The translations under genes and the position numbers were made by a program. The notes under the pieces are model-generated. The model was not told the origin of the DNA. It worked only from the letters and a program-made list of their open reading frames with translations, and searched no databases. This document shows, one piece after another, positions 27,814 to 36,228 of a stretch of 64,000 nt of DNA; within the stretch, counting starts at the first letter, position 1; each line of letters begins with the position of its first letter. Origin of the DNA: Pseudomonas graminis (lineage in GTDB: Bacteria > Pseudomonadota > Gammaproteobacteria > Pseudomonadales > Pseudomonadaceae); the NCBI RefSeq assembly GCF_002093745.1, contig NZ_MTSB01000001.1, positions 248,001 through 312,000 of the forward strand, given 5' to 3'.

Positions 27814-28491
27814 ATGATTTCCACTGCTGAGATGCTGAAGACGCTTGAAACCACCGTGGATACCTGCCTGGAAGCAGAATTCAAGAAAGACACCGTCATG
27901 GGTGAATTTCACAAGGGTGACTGGTTCAATGAATCCTATTACAAGCGTCATATTCTTGAATGTGTGATTCGCATTCACATGAACAACGAGCTGGACGCAC
28001 GCGCCGTGCAAGTGGCCGCGATCGACAACATCTCGGCTGCCAAGCAGTTGTCCTACTACTTGTACGATGAGTTCGGCCACGACGAAATGTTTGGCCAGGA
28101 CCTCATCACGTACGGTTACTCCGCGTCGGACATCAAAGCCGAGTTCGCCTTTCCTGAAACCTGGAAACTCATGGGCTACCTGAACTTTTGCGTCAGCAAG
28201 TTCGGTCCGTTGTCCTCGATCACCTGGGACTGGTTCCTGGAATACTATGGCGATAAATACAGCTCGTTCATCACCCAGAAGGCCAGCGCCAGCATGGGCC
28301 AGCCAGCGGTCAGCGGGGCGGCTTCTCACGTGGCTTTCGACGAGGCCGAGGACCACAGCGGCATGATGAACAACATGCTGTCTTCGGTTATCAAGGATGA
28401 GAAAGACCTGGCGAAAGCAGTCGTTCACATCAAGGCATTCGTGCCGATGGTCGGCGAGTACTTCCAGGCCTTGCGTGCGGCAACGCTTTAA
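27814..28491 (+). CDS. Heme-oxygenase-like diiron oxidase (HDO)
   Basis: A 225-residue all-helical protein of the heme-oxygenase-like (TenA/PqqC-fold) oxidase group. Candidate iron ligands are E86 and H89 (YDEFGHDE), E143 (WFLEYY) and H172/D176 (SHVAFDEAED, then H181). The spacing is close to that of UndA/BesC-type HDOs. Such enzymes use O2 and reductant for N-oxygenation, C-C cleavage or decarboxylation of amino-acid-like substrates. The start is the ATG with GGAGAG upstream. First gene of a six-gene operon; the next gene encodes an iron-sulfur flavoprotein that could reduce it. The reaction and substrate are not known. Confidence 0.82.
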   Translation: MISTAEMLKTLETTVDTCLEAEFKKDTVMGEFHKGDWFNESYYKRHILECVIRIHMNNELDARAVQVAAIDNISAAKQLSYYLYDEFGHDEMFGQDLITYGYSASDIKAEFAFPETWKLMGYLNFCVSKFGPLSSITWDWFLEYYGDKYSSFITQKASASMGQPAVSGAASHVAFDEAEDHSGMMNNMLSSVIKDEKDLAKAVVHIKAFVPMVGEYFQALRAATL

Positions 28492-28515
28492 TACACCTCA
28501 CTCAAGGCCGGTGTA

Positions 28516-29403
28516 ATGGCAATCTACAATGTTCGTATTGGAGGCCAGACTTACACCGCTGAACGTCAGCAACCTCTTACCGATGCAATTCCTCACGAAG
28601 CGCTGGTAAGAGGTTGTCTCAAAGGTGTATGCCGAGTGTGCAAATGCACACTTGTTTCCGGGCGCGTTCTGGAACACGGAAAGGCCGTCGCCTTGAAAGA
28701 CACGTTCTTACCGTGTGTCAGTCACGCCGAAACGGATATTGATATCCGTGCTGCAATCAGCACGTTTCATGCGGCCAGGCTGAAGAGCAAAAAGATGCTC
28801 TCCGGGCAGGTCATGGAAGTCGTGCTTGAGGTTAAAAAGGTTTTTTACAATGCCAAGTCTGTCATCACGCTGAAACATCCTGATGTGGCAGCGTTGCGCA
28901 GTTACTCGGTGGTGACGCTGGGAGGGAAGGATTACGACAGCCTCACCTGCCACGTCAAGTTACGCGCCGGCGGGGTGTTTTCCGCGTTGTTGGAACAGTT
29001 GTCTGTCGGGGACCCACTGGAGTATTCCATTGCCAGTCCTGCATTGCCGGTCTATGACGATTCCCTGAGTTGTCTGAACGTGGTGAGCGGTGGCAGTGGC
29101 ATGGGCGCGGCACTCAGCCGTGCGCAGGAACTGGCGTCTAAATACAACATTAGTGAAGTGGCGATTTACGCAATTAATCGTTCAGGCCTCAGCGACTATC
29201 ACGCCGGGTGCATCGAGGCGTTTCGCCAAACCGTTGAATGCAACCTGCAGGTTACCAACTTTCCGTTTGCCGAGTGGACCCACGCCGATTTCGACATTGG
29301 CGAACACTTGCTACCTAACGCGCTCACCCTTGGCGTCGGATCGGAGGTGGTGATTGGCACGTTAAAGAACCTTCCCTTGTGTGAACTCGAAAGTTTTGGA
29401 TAG
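28516..29403 (+). CDS. [2Fe-2S] ferredoxin-flavin reductase
   Basis: A 295-residue electron-transfer protein. The N-terminal plant-type ferredoxin domain has ligands C34, C39, C42 and C67. A ferredoxin-reductase FAD domain follows with R128-SYS, and an NAD(P)-binding domain with GGSGMG (192-197). The layout matches reductase components of phenol/methane monooxygenase type. It lies 24 bases after the diiron oxidase gene and is its likely electron donor. It is shorter than usual (about 330-350), with a compact NAD domain. Confidence 0.87.
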   Translation: MAIYNVRIGGQTYTAERQQPLTDAIPHEALVRGCLKGVCRVCKCTLVSGRVLEHGKAVALKDTFLPCVSHAETDIDIRAAISTFHAARLKSKKMLSGQVMEVVLEVKKVFYNAKSVITLKHPDVAALRSYSVVTLGGKDYDSLTCHVKLRAGGVFSALLEQLSVGDPLEYSIASPALPVYDDSLSCLNVVSGGSGMGAALSRAQELASKYNISEVAIYAINRSGLSDYHAGCIEAFRQTVECNLQVTNFPFAEWTHADFDIGEHLLPNALTLGVGSEVVIGTLKNLPLCELESFG

Positions 29404-29417
29404 TCGGAGACTGAGCC

Positions 29418-30629
29418 ATGTCCATCGTTGTCATTGATCCTGTTTCATCCGGCATTAGCTATATCCATGCGGCGCAGCAGTTGGGCGTCGACGTTTATGT
29501 GTTTTCCAGCGACGGCGGAGAGCAGGAGCTCAACGCCGAGCTGCGTGCCAAGGTGCGTCAGGTCATCAGCATCGACACCGGCGATTTTGACGTTCAGTTA
29601 AAGAAACTCAATGAGTTGGGCAATATTCGCGCTGTTCTTCCCGGCGTCGAATACGCCGTGCCGATGGCTGCGCGCCTGGGGGCTGCCTCAGGTACGACGC
29701 ACCTCAACGACAGCGCAGTGGAAAAAGTGCGCAACAAATTCAATTTCCGCAGCCGACTGACCGATGTCGGGCTAAGCAGCATCGGCTTTTTTCTTCTAGA
29801 TCCCCAAGCGCCGGTGTCTGTGCCTGAAGGCTTCAGCTTTCCGGCCGTGGTCAAGCCGATCGACATGGCGGGCAGCATTGGTGTGCGCAAACTCTATAGC
29901 CATGAAGAGCTGGTCGAAGCGGTGCAGGCATTCCGTCAATCGCTGCCTGACGACATTGGCTTTACTGCCAGCGGGCGCCTTATTGTCGAAGAATACATTC
30001 CCGGCAATGAATACAGCGTGGAAGGGATCGTGCGCAACGACGGCAGCATCACCGTTGCTTCCATCACTGAAAAACTGCTTGGTTCAGAGCCTTACTTTGT
30101 CGAAGTCGGTCACATCGTGGGGCAAGGCTATGAAGAGGCGTTCCGCACCACGCTGACCGACTACTCCCTGGCTGTGCTTGACGCCATCAACCTGAATGTC
30201 GGGCCGTTCCATCTGGAGCTTCGCGTGACACCGCAAGGTCAGCCGGTGGCGGTTGAGCTGGCGGCACGCCTGCCTGGCGACAATATTGTCGAGCTGATCA
30301 AGCGCGCCAGTGGCATCGACCTTGCCAAAGAGACGCTCTGTGAATACCTGAACATCGACAGTCCTTTGGTGCCACGTGCGAACGGAGTCAGCGCCATCGC
30401 CTTCATTCCCCGAGGCGATAAAAGCGAATTCACCGAACTGCGCGGGCTTTCCGACATTTTCGACAGCCCGTACTACGTGTCGCATCAGGTGTACTACCGA
30501 TCCGGTGATGCAATGGGCTCCGATCAGGACTGGACCTCGAGAATCGGGTACGTGATGTTCGGCGGCACCGACGAAGAAGTCGTGAGAGGCCTGGTCGGGC
30601 GGGTACACGCAGAGGTTGGAATCCTATGA
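29418..30629 (+). CDS. ATP-grasp ligase 1 (BacD/carbamoyl-phosphate-synthase-like)
   Basis: A 403-residue ATP-grasp enzyme. It has a pre-ATP-grasp Rossmann part (SIVVIDPVSSGISYI...), the ATP-binding Lys in FPAVVKPIDMAGSIGV, the adenine-contact IVEEYIPGNEYSVEGI, and the metal site FHLELRV...PVAVELAARLPGD. Relatives join a carboxylate to an amine through an acyl phosphate, often making dipeptides. It sits 14 bases after the reductase gene and overlaps the next ATP-grasp gene by 4 bases. Substrates unknown. Confidence 0.85.
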   Translation: MSIVVIDPVSSGISYIHAAQQLGVDVYVFSSDGGEQELNAELRAKVRQVISIDTGDFDVQLKKLNELGNIRAVLPGVEYAVPMAARLGAASGTTHLNDSAVEKVRNKFNFRSRLTDVGLSSIGFFLLDPQAPVSVPEGFSFPAVVKPIDMAGSIGVRKLYSHEELVEAVQAFRQSLPDDIGFTASGRLIVEEYIPGNEYSVEGIVRNDGSITVASITEKLLGSEPYFVEVGHIVGQGYEEAFRTTLTDYSLAVLDAINLNVGPFHLELRVTPQGQPVAVELAARLPGDNIVELIKRASGIDLAKETLCEYLNIDSPLVPRANGVSAIAFIPRGDKSEFTELRGLSDIFDSPYYVSHQVYYRSGDAMGSDQDWTSRIGYVMFGGTDEEVVRGLVGRVHAEVGIL

Positions 30630-31795
30630 AACATGTTCTGGTCATCAACCGTTACGACGACGAGCTTTCGGACTACCGCAAGTACATCGATCACTCGCAG
30701 GTCGATGTTTCCTACATCTCACTGGCCGGGCAATCGCGCCTGATTGACCCGCAGGTCAGCGCCACGGTGGTCGAAGTCAGCGCACTGGATGCCGATCTGA
30801 TACTTCAGGAGGCGCGCGCCATTCATCGTCGTCAGCCGATCGATTTTGTGATCGCCTTTTCCGAATACGACCTGGACGCGGCTGCATTGGTGCGTACCGA
30901 GTTCAATATCCGGGGTGCCAAGGTCGCCGATAACCTGCTGTGCCGTAACAAGGCGAGCATGAAAGAGGCGTTGACCGGTTCTAGCGTTCGCTACCCGCAG
31001 TACCGAAACGTCGTGTCGCGTGGCGGGGTCGAAGCCTTCTGTCATGAGCATGGCTATCCGGTCATCCTGAAACCGCAGGTGGGCGCGGCGTCGGACGGCG
31101 TCGTGAAGATCGAACGTCCGGAAGACATACCGGACCTGCCGGATTTCAATGGCTACGAAGTCGAAGAATACATAGAAGGCGACATCTTTCACGTTGACGC
31201 GATACTGGCGGCCGGCAGCATGCCGTACTTCAAGGTGTCGAAGTACCTGAACACCTGCCTGGACTTTCGCAACGGCCTTCCGCTCGGCTCGGTCACTGTC
31301 GATAACCCGGCATTCATCGAACGTGTACGGGCGTTTACCGAGGAAGTCTGTGTACGCCTCAACCTGCGTAACCAGGCCATCCATCTGGAGATCATCGAGC
31401 GCCGAGGCGAACTGGTGTTTCTGGAAATCGGTGGTCGGGTCGGCGGTGGCGAAATTCCGTTCGTTGCCTTGCGCAGCGAGGGGATCGACCTGTTCGAGCT
31501 CTGGACCCGTGCGGCGCTCGAGATCGCTATCGCGCCCGTGGAAACCAGAATCACGGGTTTCCTGATGATGCCCAATCCTTTCCCGGGCGGGTTCACGTTC
31601 GACCCGGCCATGGAACTCTCGCATCCGCTGTTGAGTTACAGCAGCGTACAGTCCCACGGCGGCTCAAACGGGTTCAGCTACGAAGATATCCCTGCCAGAT
31701 TGCACTTCACCGCAGACAGCCAGGCTGAGGTCGAACGTGCCGTTTTGCAGTGCATGGATATTTTGCAGACTTCCATTCGCCCACCTGATCTCTGA
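30626..31795 (+). CDS. ATP-grasp ligase 2
   Basis: A 389-residue ATP-grasp protein, clearly different in sequence from its neighbour. The Lys lies in YPVILKPQVGAASDGV, the hinge in YEVEEYIEGDIFHVDAI, and the metal site in IHLEIIERRGELVFLEIGGRVGGGEI. Translationally coupled to ligase 1 (ATGA). Two ATP-grasp enzymes in one operon suggest two amide/peptide bonds, or one bond plus activation of a second carboxylate. Confidence 0.85.
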   Translation: MKHVLVINRYDDELSDYRKYIDHSQVDVSYISLAGQSRLIDPQVSATVVEVSALDADLILQEARAIHRRQPIDFVIAFSEYDLDAAALVRTEFNIRGAKVADNLLCRNKASMKEALTGSSVRYPQYRNVVSRGGVEAFCHEHGYPVILKPQVGAASDGVVKIERPEDIPDLPDFNGYEVEEYIEGDIFHVDAILAAGSMPYFKVSKYLNTCLDFRNGLPLGSVTVDNPAFIERVRAFTEEVCVRLNLRNQAIHLEIIERRGELVFLEIGGRVGGGEIPFVALRSEGIDLFELWTRAALEIAIAPVETRITGFLMMPNPFPGGFTFDPAMELSHPLLSYSSVQSHGGSNGFSYEDIPARLHFTADSQAEVERAVLQCMDILQTSIRPPDL

Positions 31796-31803
31796 AACCA
31801 TCG

Positions 31804-32901
31804 ATGAACGTACTTCTACAGCTCCCTTCGGTCGTGCAGCCCGTTTCCATGTCGGTATTCATGGAGGCGCAGCAGCCTTACTCGCTTCGCCAGGCTGATG
31901 CCGATGTCATGGCGCTGGCCGGCTCGTTGAATGCGGCGGGTATACCGACCATTTTCCTGTCCGACGCGTTGTTCAGCGAAGAAGGGCCGCATGTGGCCAT
32001 CGAAGACATGCGGCGGCTGGCCGCACGAGCCTTGCGCTTTGCCGATAATGTCGAGCAGACGCGTCAACAGCTGGCTCACGAACAGCTGGCCCGTTGCAGT
32101 CGGCAGGAGCTGGCAGAGATCATCATCAACCAGCCCGAACTGTGCCTGCATTACGATGACGAGCTTGGCCGGGTCAGTCCGGACGCTACCTACGAGAGCT
32201 ACCGGATTCAACCGTTGTACGGTCTTCTGTTCCCGCGAGACCATTTCATGAGCGTGGGCGGGCAACCGGTTTTCGGTCGATTGAAGCGTCAGGACAGGGC
32301 GCGTGAAGTTGACGTGGTGAAGGCGGTGGTTGCTGCACACGGGCACGTTCCTGTCGAGCTCGATCAGGTACTCGAAGGCGGCGACTATCAGGAAAATGCA
32401 CGCGTATCCGTGATCAACACCGGCTTTCGTACCGACGCTGCGGTGCTGACGTTTTTGCTGGCTTCGAGCTTGCTCAAGGGCGACGTTGTGCTGGCCGTGC
32501 AAGACGTAGGGTGCAACCCGGAACAGTTTCACCTGGATCACTACGCCTGCCTGCTTCGCGATGCGCTGCTGATCGATGCAAAGAGAGCGGACGCAGTCGA
32601 CCGGTCACGGGTCAGCGTCTATCGCCGCACGCCAGCAGGTTGGCACCTGACGCACGAGGGGCTGACGTTGCGCCAGGCAGCGCAGGTTGCGGAGGTAGAG
32701 CCGATAGTGCTCGACGACGAGATGATGGCTGCATGGTGCGCGAATGCATTTTCATGGGGCAATCATGTCTGGATCGATCAACACGCACCGTCACGCCTGC
32801 TCGATCAGTTGGCCGGGCGTGACGGTCAGGTTCACCTGATCGCGTTCACAGAGCATCAAAAGCAGTTCGGCGGCATTCATTGCGCCACTCAACTCCTATA
32901 A
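31804..32901 (+). CDS. Arginine deiminase/amidinotransferase-fold enzyme
   Basis: A 365-residue member of the guanidine-modifying superfamily. The expected catalytic set is present: FPRD (D146), EGGD (E191/D194), H243-L-D245, and a C-terminal nucleophile C360 in FGGIHCATQ. These line up with D166, E224, H278, D280 and C406 of Pseudomonas arginine deiminase. The Cys is followed by only five residues. It could hydrolyse a guanidino group (deiminase) or transfer an amidino group. It is the fifth gene of the operon, 8 bases after ligase 2. Confidence 0.83.
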   Translation: MNVLLQLPSVVQPVSMSVFMEAQQPYSLRQADADVMALAGSLNAAGIPTIFLSDALFSEEGPHVAIEDMRRLAARALRFADNVEQTRQQLAHEQLARCSRQELAEIIINQPELCLHYDDELGRVSPDATYESYRIQPLYGLLFPRDHFMSVGGQPVFGRLKRQDRAREVDVVKAVVAAHGHVPVELDQVLEGGDYQENARVSVINTGFRTDAAVLTFLLASSLLKGDVVLAVQDVGCNPEQFHLDHYACLLRDALLIDAKRADAVDRSRVSVYRRTPAGWHLTHEGLTLRQAAQVAEVEPIVLDDEMMAAWCANAFSWGNHVWIDQHAPSRLLDQLAGRDGQVHLIAFTEHQKQFGGIHCATQLL

Positions 32902-32916
32902 CTTCGAGGGACCGTC

Positions 32917-33864
32917 ATGACGGTGGGTAATAAGTCGTTTCTGCCTGTTCTGGCACTGATCATTAGCACCGTCGGTGTGGCGTCCGCCATTGCGTTCGTC
33001 AAACTCAGTGAAGTCGATGCCACGTCGACATTGATGCTGCGTATGTTTATTGCCGGTGGCATGGCCTCTGCGCTGTCCGCCTTGCCGACCGGCAAAAACA
33101 ATGAGACCGGGGCCGTTGGCACAGGGCGCAGCCGACGGGCGATGCTTTGGCTGCTGGTGCTGTCGGGCGTGGTGTCCTGTGTGGATCTGCTGTCCAATCA
33201 CTGGGCGGTCAAGCTGACCAGCATGGCGAACACGTCGGTGCTGATGAACCTGTCGCCGGTCTTCGTGGCGCTGCTGTCTTATCTGTTCATGAAAGAAAAG
33301 ATCGGTGTCTATCAAGTACTGGCGCTGGCCCTGAGTATCGGCGGGGCTTGCCTGCTGGTGTTTGACGGCAGTGCCAGCGTGGCGTTTTCCAGCCAGAGCG
33401 TGACCGGTGACCTGCTGGCCCTCAACTCTGCGCTTTTCTACGCCATCTACCTGATCATGATCAAGTCGCTGCGGGACTGCTTCACGTCTCGCAAGATTAT
33501 TATCTGGAACAGCTTCACCTGCGCGTTGCTGCTGTTGCCCATCGCGCTCCTGACCAGTCCGAAAGTGCTGCCGGACACCGCGCAAGGCTGGCTGGTCATC
33601 GCCTTGCTGGCGTTGATCAGTCAGCTTCTGGGTCACGGCCTGATGGCTTATGCGCTCAGGCATGTCGATGTGGTGCTGGCTTCTGTCTCGGCACTGGCCC
33701 GCCCGGTGGTGGCGATACTGATCGGGTTCTTCTTCTTTGATGAGAAGCTCACGTTCGTGCAATGGGTGGGTGTTGCTGCTGTCTTGCTGGGCGTCTGGTG
33801 GTACAAGCGCCCGGTGCCGGTGGTCCGTCCGGTCGTGCAGGCAAAGGCAACCAGCGAAGCCTGA
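32917..33864 (+). CDS. EamA/DMT-family exporter
   Basis: A 315-residue protein with ten hydrophobic segments in two EamA repeats, including SPVFVALLSYLFMKEKIGVYQ in the first repeat and RPVVAILIGFFFFDEKLTFVQWVGV in the second. This family exports amino acids and small metabolites. As last gene of the operon it is the likely exporter of, or self-protection against, the product. Confidence 0.9.
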   Translation: MTVGNKSFLPVLALIISTVGVASAIAFVKLSEVDATSTLMLRMFIAGGMASALSALPTGKNNETGAVGTGRSRRAMLWLLVLSGVVSCVDLLSNHWAVKLTSMANTSVLMNLSPVFVALLSYLFMKEKIGVYQVLALALSIGGACLLVFDGSASVAFSSQSVTGDLLALNSALFYAIYLIMIKSLRDCFTSRKIIIWNSFTCALLLLPIALLTSPKVLPDTAQGWLVIALLALISQLLGHGLMAYALRHVDVVLASVSALARPVVAILIGFFFFDEKLTFVQWVGVAAVLLGVWWYKRPVPVVRPVVQAKATSEA

Positions 33865-33888
33865 TAGCCCGCGCGATGGTTTGAAGGA

Positions 33889-33916
33889 GCCCTGCGTGAT
33901 CCGTCGCAGGGCTTCT
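33889..33916 (+). terminator. Hairpin ending the biosynthetic operon
   Basis: GCCCTGCG / CGCAGGGC stem, 8 bases of loop, then TTCT, about 25 bases after the exporter stop. The T-run is weak. Confidence 0.55.
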
Positions 33917-34094
33917 GAGCGCTTTCTTCCCTTGATTGCACCGTTGCCGCACAAAATAGTTGCGACGTGTGACGCCATCCCCGATCTTTTTCAATACACC
34001 GCTGGCATATTCGGCGTACAGCACGTCTACTATGCGGCGACGAAAAGCACGCGAAGACTTCGCTTTCGTAATGGATCATGACGAGGGGCAGGCG

Positions 34095-34370
34095 ATGAAG
34101 GTGTTCTGGGGGCTGGGAAAGATCTTGATGCTGGGCTTCTGGCTGGTGGTGCTGGCCAATGCGGTCGTTGAAGCGCCCAGCCCGTTCGGCGTGATGATCG
34201 ACATGGCGGGTGCCGTGCTGTTGTTGACCCACTTGCTCGAGCTGATTCTGTTCAACGGCAGCCTGCGCGGGCGTCGGCATCCGTGGCGTGATCGGGGCAA
34301 GATCATCCTCTTCGGCATCTTCCATCTGCAATCCATCAGCCGCTCGGCTTCGGGGCACTCTCATGCGTAA
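34095..34370 (+). CDS. DUF1145 family small membrane protein
   Basis: A 91-residue protein with two hydrophobic segments (LGFWLVVLANAVV; FGVMIDMAGAVLLLTHLLELILF) and a polar tail, fitting DUF1145. The start was chosen at the ATG with GAGGGG upstream. Its 3' end overlaps the next gene by 8 bases, so the two are co-translated. Function unknown. Confidence 0.8.
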   Translation: MKVFWGLGKILMLGFWLVVLANAVVEAPSPFGVMIDMAGAVLLLTHLLELILFNGSLRGRRHPWRDRGKIILFGIFHLQSISRSASGHSHA

Positions 34371-35121
34371 TCTCGTTCTGCTGGCGGCACTGTTCAGCCC
34401 TCTGGCGATGGCCCAGACCATCACTGTCGCGCCGCACTCGCTCATGCGCCTGCCCGGCAACAGCAGTGTTCTGCAACTGGATCGTCTGGAGGTGTCCGAT
34501 TACGGCACCTTGCTGATCCCGGCCAATATCGACGATGTGAAAATCGGCGAGCTGGTACTGGGGCATGAAGCGCGCATCGCTATCGTTCCTGGCGTGCAAG
34601 CCTTCAATCTGGTGGTGGCGCACGGTGAATTCGGCACGGGCAGCCAGATCACGGCGCGTGGCGCACCGGGCACGTTCGAGAAGCCGGCGCTGGCCGGACG
34701 CAACCTCACGCTGCGCCTGCAAAACCTCACTGCGGAAGAACTGTCGATTGACGCGCGCGGTGGCGCTGGCAGCCCTGGTTATGTCGGCCTGGATGGCGGC
34801 AATGGCGAAGCACCGGGCTGCACCTGGGGGCAGGCCGGACGTGGTCATGACGGCCAGAACGGCAGCACTGGCCGCGACGGCGCGGCGGGCGCACAGGTTC
34901 GTCTGGAATTGCCGCAAAGCTTCCCGGCCGAGCGCATCAAGGTCAACGTCGCGGGTGGCGCGGCGGGCAAGGGCGGTGAAGGCGGAAAAGCCGGCAAGGG
35001 CGGGGCGTCGAAAGGCTGCTTCGTTTACCGCGCAGACGGCGGCAAGGCGGGTAAAGAGGGCGAGCCAGGCCAGCCAGGCGTGGCAGGACCGGCAGGCGCC
35101 TTGATTCTGCAGCGGTTGTAA
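34363..35121 (+). CDS. Secreted collagen-like repeat protein
   Basis: A 252-residue protein with a signal peptide (MRNLVLLAALFSPLAMAQ) and a beta-rich N-terminal half. A Gly-rich region from about residue 130 has collagen-like Gly-X-Y runs (NGSTGRDGAAGAQ, KGGEGGKAGKGGASKG, KAGKEGEPGQPGVAGPAG). Two Cys (in PGCTWG and KGCFVY) could form a disulfide. Such proteins are exported to the periplasm or surface; a role in adhesion is a guess. Confidence 0.75.
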   Translation: MRNLVLLAALFSPLAMAQTITVAPHSLMRLPGNSSVLQLDRLEVSDYGTLLIPANIDDVKIGELVLGHEARIAIVPGVQAFNLVVAHGEFGTGSQITARGAPGTFEKPALAGRNLTLRLQNLTAEELSIDARGGAGSPGYVGLDGGNGEAPGCTWGQAGRGHDGQNGSTGRDGAAGAQVRLELPQSFPAERIKVNVAGGAAGKGGEGGKAGKGGASKGCFVYRADGGKAGKEGEPGQPGVAGPAGALILQRL

Positions 35122-35133
35122 GCGTTTCATGAG

Positions 35134-35169
35134 CTGTCCGGATCAGGCGCAACGCCCTGATCCAGACAG
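35134..35169. terminator. Bidirectional hairpin between converging genes
   Basis: CTGTC-CGGATCAGG / CCTGATCC-GACAG stem with a short loop between the collagen-like gene and the NUP gene. It has few flanking Ts. Confidence 0.55.
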
Positions 35170-35186
35170 TTGTCATCCCTTCGTGC

Positions 35187-36209
35187 TTATTGCGGCACGC
35201 CTTTCTCCCAGTTCTTCCAGTCGCCGACTATCGCTTGCACCAATGGGTTACCGGTGCGGTACAGATTTTCCAGTGCCGGCACGAAAGCGCCCTGATCGGC
35301 ATACTTGAGCAGGTTGTCCACCTCGCTGTAACCCGGATACGGGCGGTCGAAGTCCGAGCCCGCACGAACCACGGCCAGGCGATTCACGTCCACTTTGCCC
35401 GCCTTGCTGGCGCGCAGCAGGGCTTCGTACGTCGAGTTGTCCTCCTGCTGAGTGGTGCAATACTCGCCTTTACCGTCGGTCAGCAGCTTGGTCCAGACTT
35501 CCGCCCGCTCGCTCAGGCGCGTTCCGGAAAACCACGTATTGCCTGCCAGCGTGTCGCACCGGGTAACTTGCGGTGGCTGATTGGCGGGCGCGTAAGGGTA
35601 TTTGACGCGCCAGGCAGCCGACTCTTTACTCTCGCTGAGCACCACTTTTTGCGACAGCGCGAACGCTTTGGCCTGAAGCGTGGGGTTCAGCTCGAAGACT
35701 TCGGTCTTGTAGTCCAGCGGCGGCTTCTCGTTCGGGCCTTTGGTGTTGATGCCCAGGTAACCGGTCGGCCATTCCTTGGGCACGTCGCGGGAATCGATTT
35801 CCCACTGGGTGCCGAATTCCACCAGATAATGCGCCCAGGCGGTGGTGCCGAGGGTGCCGCGGTGCGGGTTGATCCCGGCAATACCGGCGACGATGAAATA
35901 GGTCTTGCGCAGGTCGAATTGCGGCGACAGCGCCAGTGCGAGGGTCGACGCCGCCGCATTGGTCTGGCCCATGCCGGTGACCAGCAGGCACACGTCCTGC
36001 TCGTTGCAACGGATGGCGGGGTAATCGGCAGCGAGGCCCGGCACCTGGATTTCCTTGGTCAGGTGCAGGCGATCAATCCAGTTCTGGGCTTCGGGCGCGA
36101 ACATGGCGACCAGCATGACCTTGGGCGTGACCGGTGCGGCGGCGGCCCAGATGCCGGGGCTGAGCAGGGCCAGTGTGGCGCACAGTGCGTTGCGAGTGAT
36201 GTGTTTCAT
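35187..36209 (-). CDS. Purine nucleoside permease/phosphorylase-like (NUP) protein
   Basis: A 340-residue protein with a signal peptide (ALLSPGIWAAAAP) and the NUP family blocks (KVMLVAMFAPEAQNWID, VTGMGQTNAAAST, VAGIAGINPHRGTLGT, VRAGSDFDRPYPG). The family was described as fungal purine nucleoside permeases, but its fold is phosphorylase-like. It lies 19 bases downstream of a Tsx-type nucleoside porin gene, so both probably act on extracellular nucleosides in the envelope. Confidence 0.88.
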   Translation of the reverse strand: MKHITRNALCATLALLSPGIWAAAAPVTPKVMLVAMFAPEAQNWIDRLHLTKEIQVPGLAADYPAIRCNEQDVCLLVTGMGQTNAAASTLALALSPQFDLRKTYFIVAGIAGINPHRGTLGTTAWAHYLVEFGTQWEIDSRDVPKEWPTGYLGINTKGPNEKPPLDYKTEVFELNPTLQAKAFALSQKVVLSESKESAAWRVKYPYAPANQPPQVTRCDTLAGNTWFSGTRLSERAEVWTKLLTDGKGEYCTTQQEDNSTYEALLRASKAGKVDVNRLAVVRAGSDFDRPYPGYSEVDNLLKYADQGAFVPALENLYRTGNPLVQAIVGDWKNWEKGVPQ

Positions 36210-36228
36210 GAGAACTCCTGTAGTCAGA

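Noticed and set aside
27814..33864. Identification as the mangotoxin (mgo) or phevamine (hsv) locus
   Set aside because: mgo contains an NRPS and polyketide-cyclase-like gene, absent here; phevamine genes include a different enzyme set under an hrp box, and no hrp box was found in 27136-27813.
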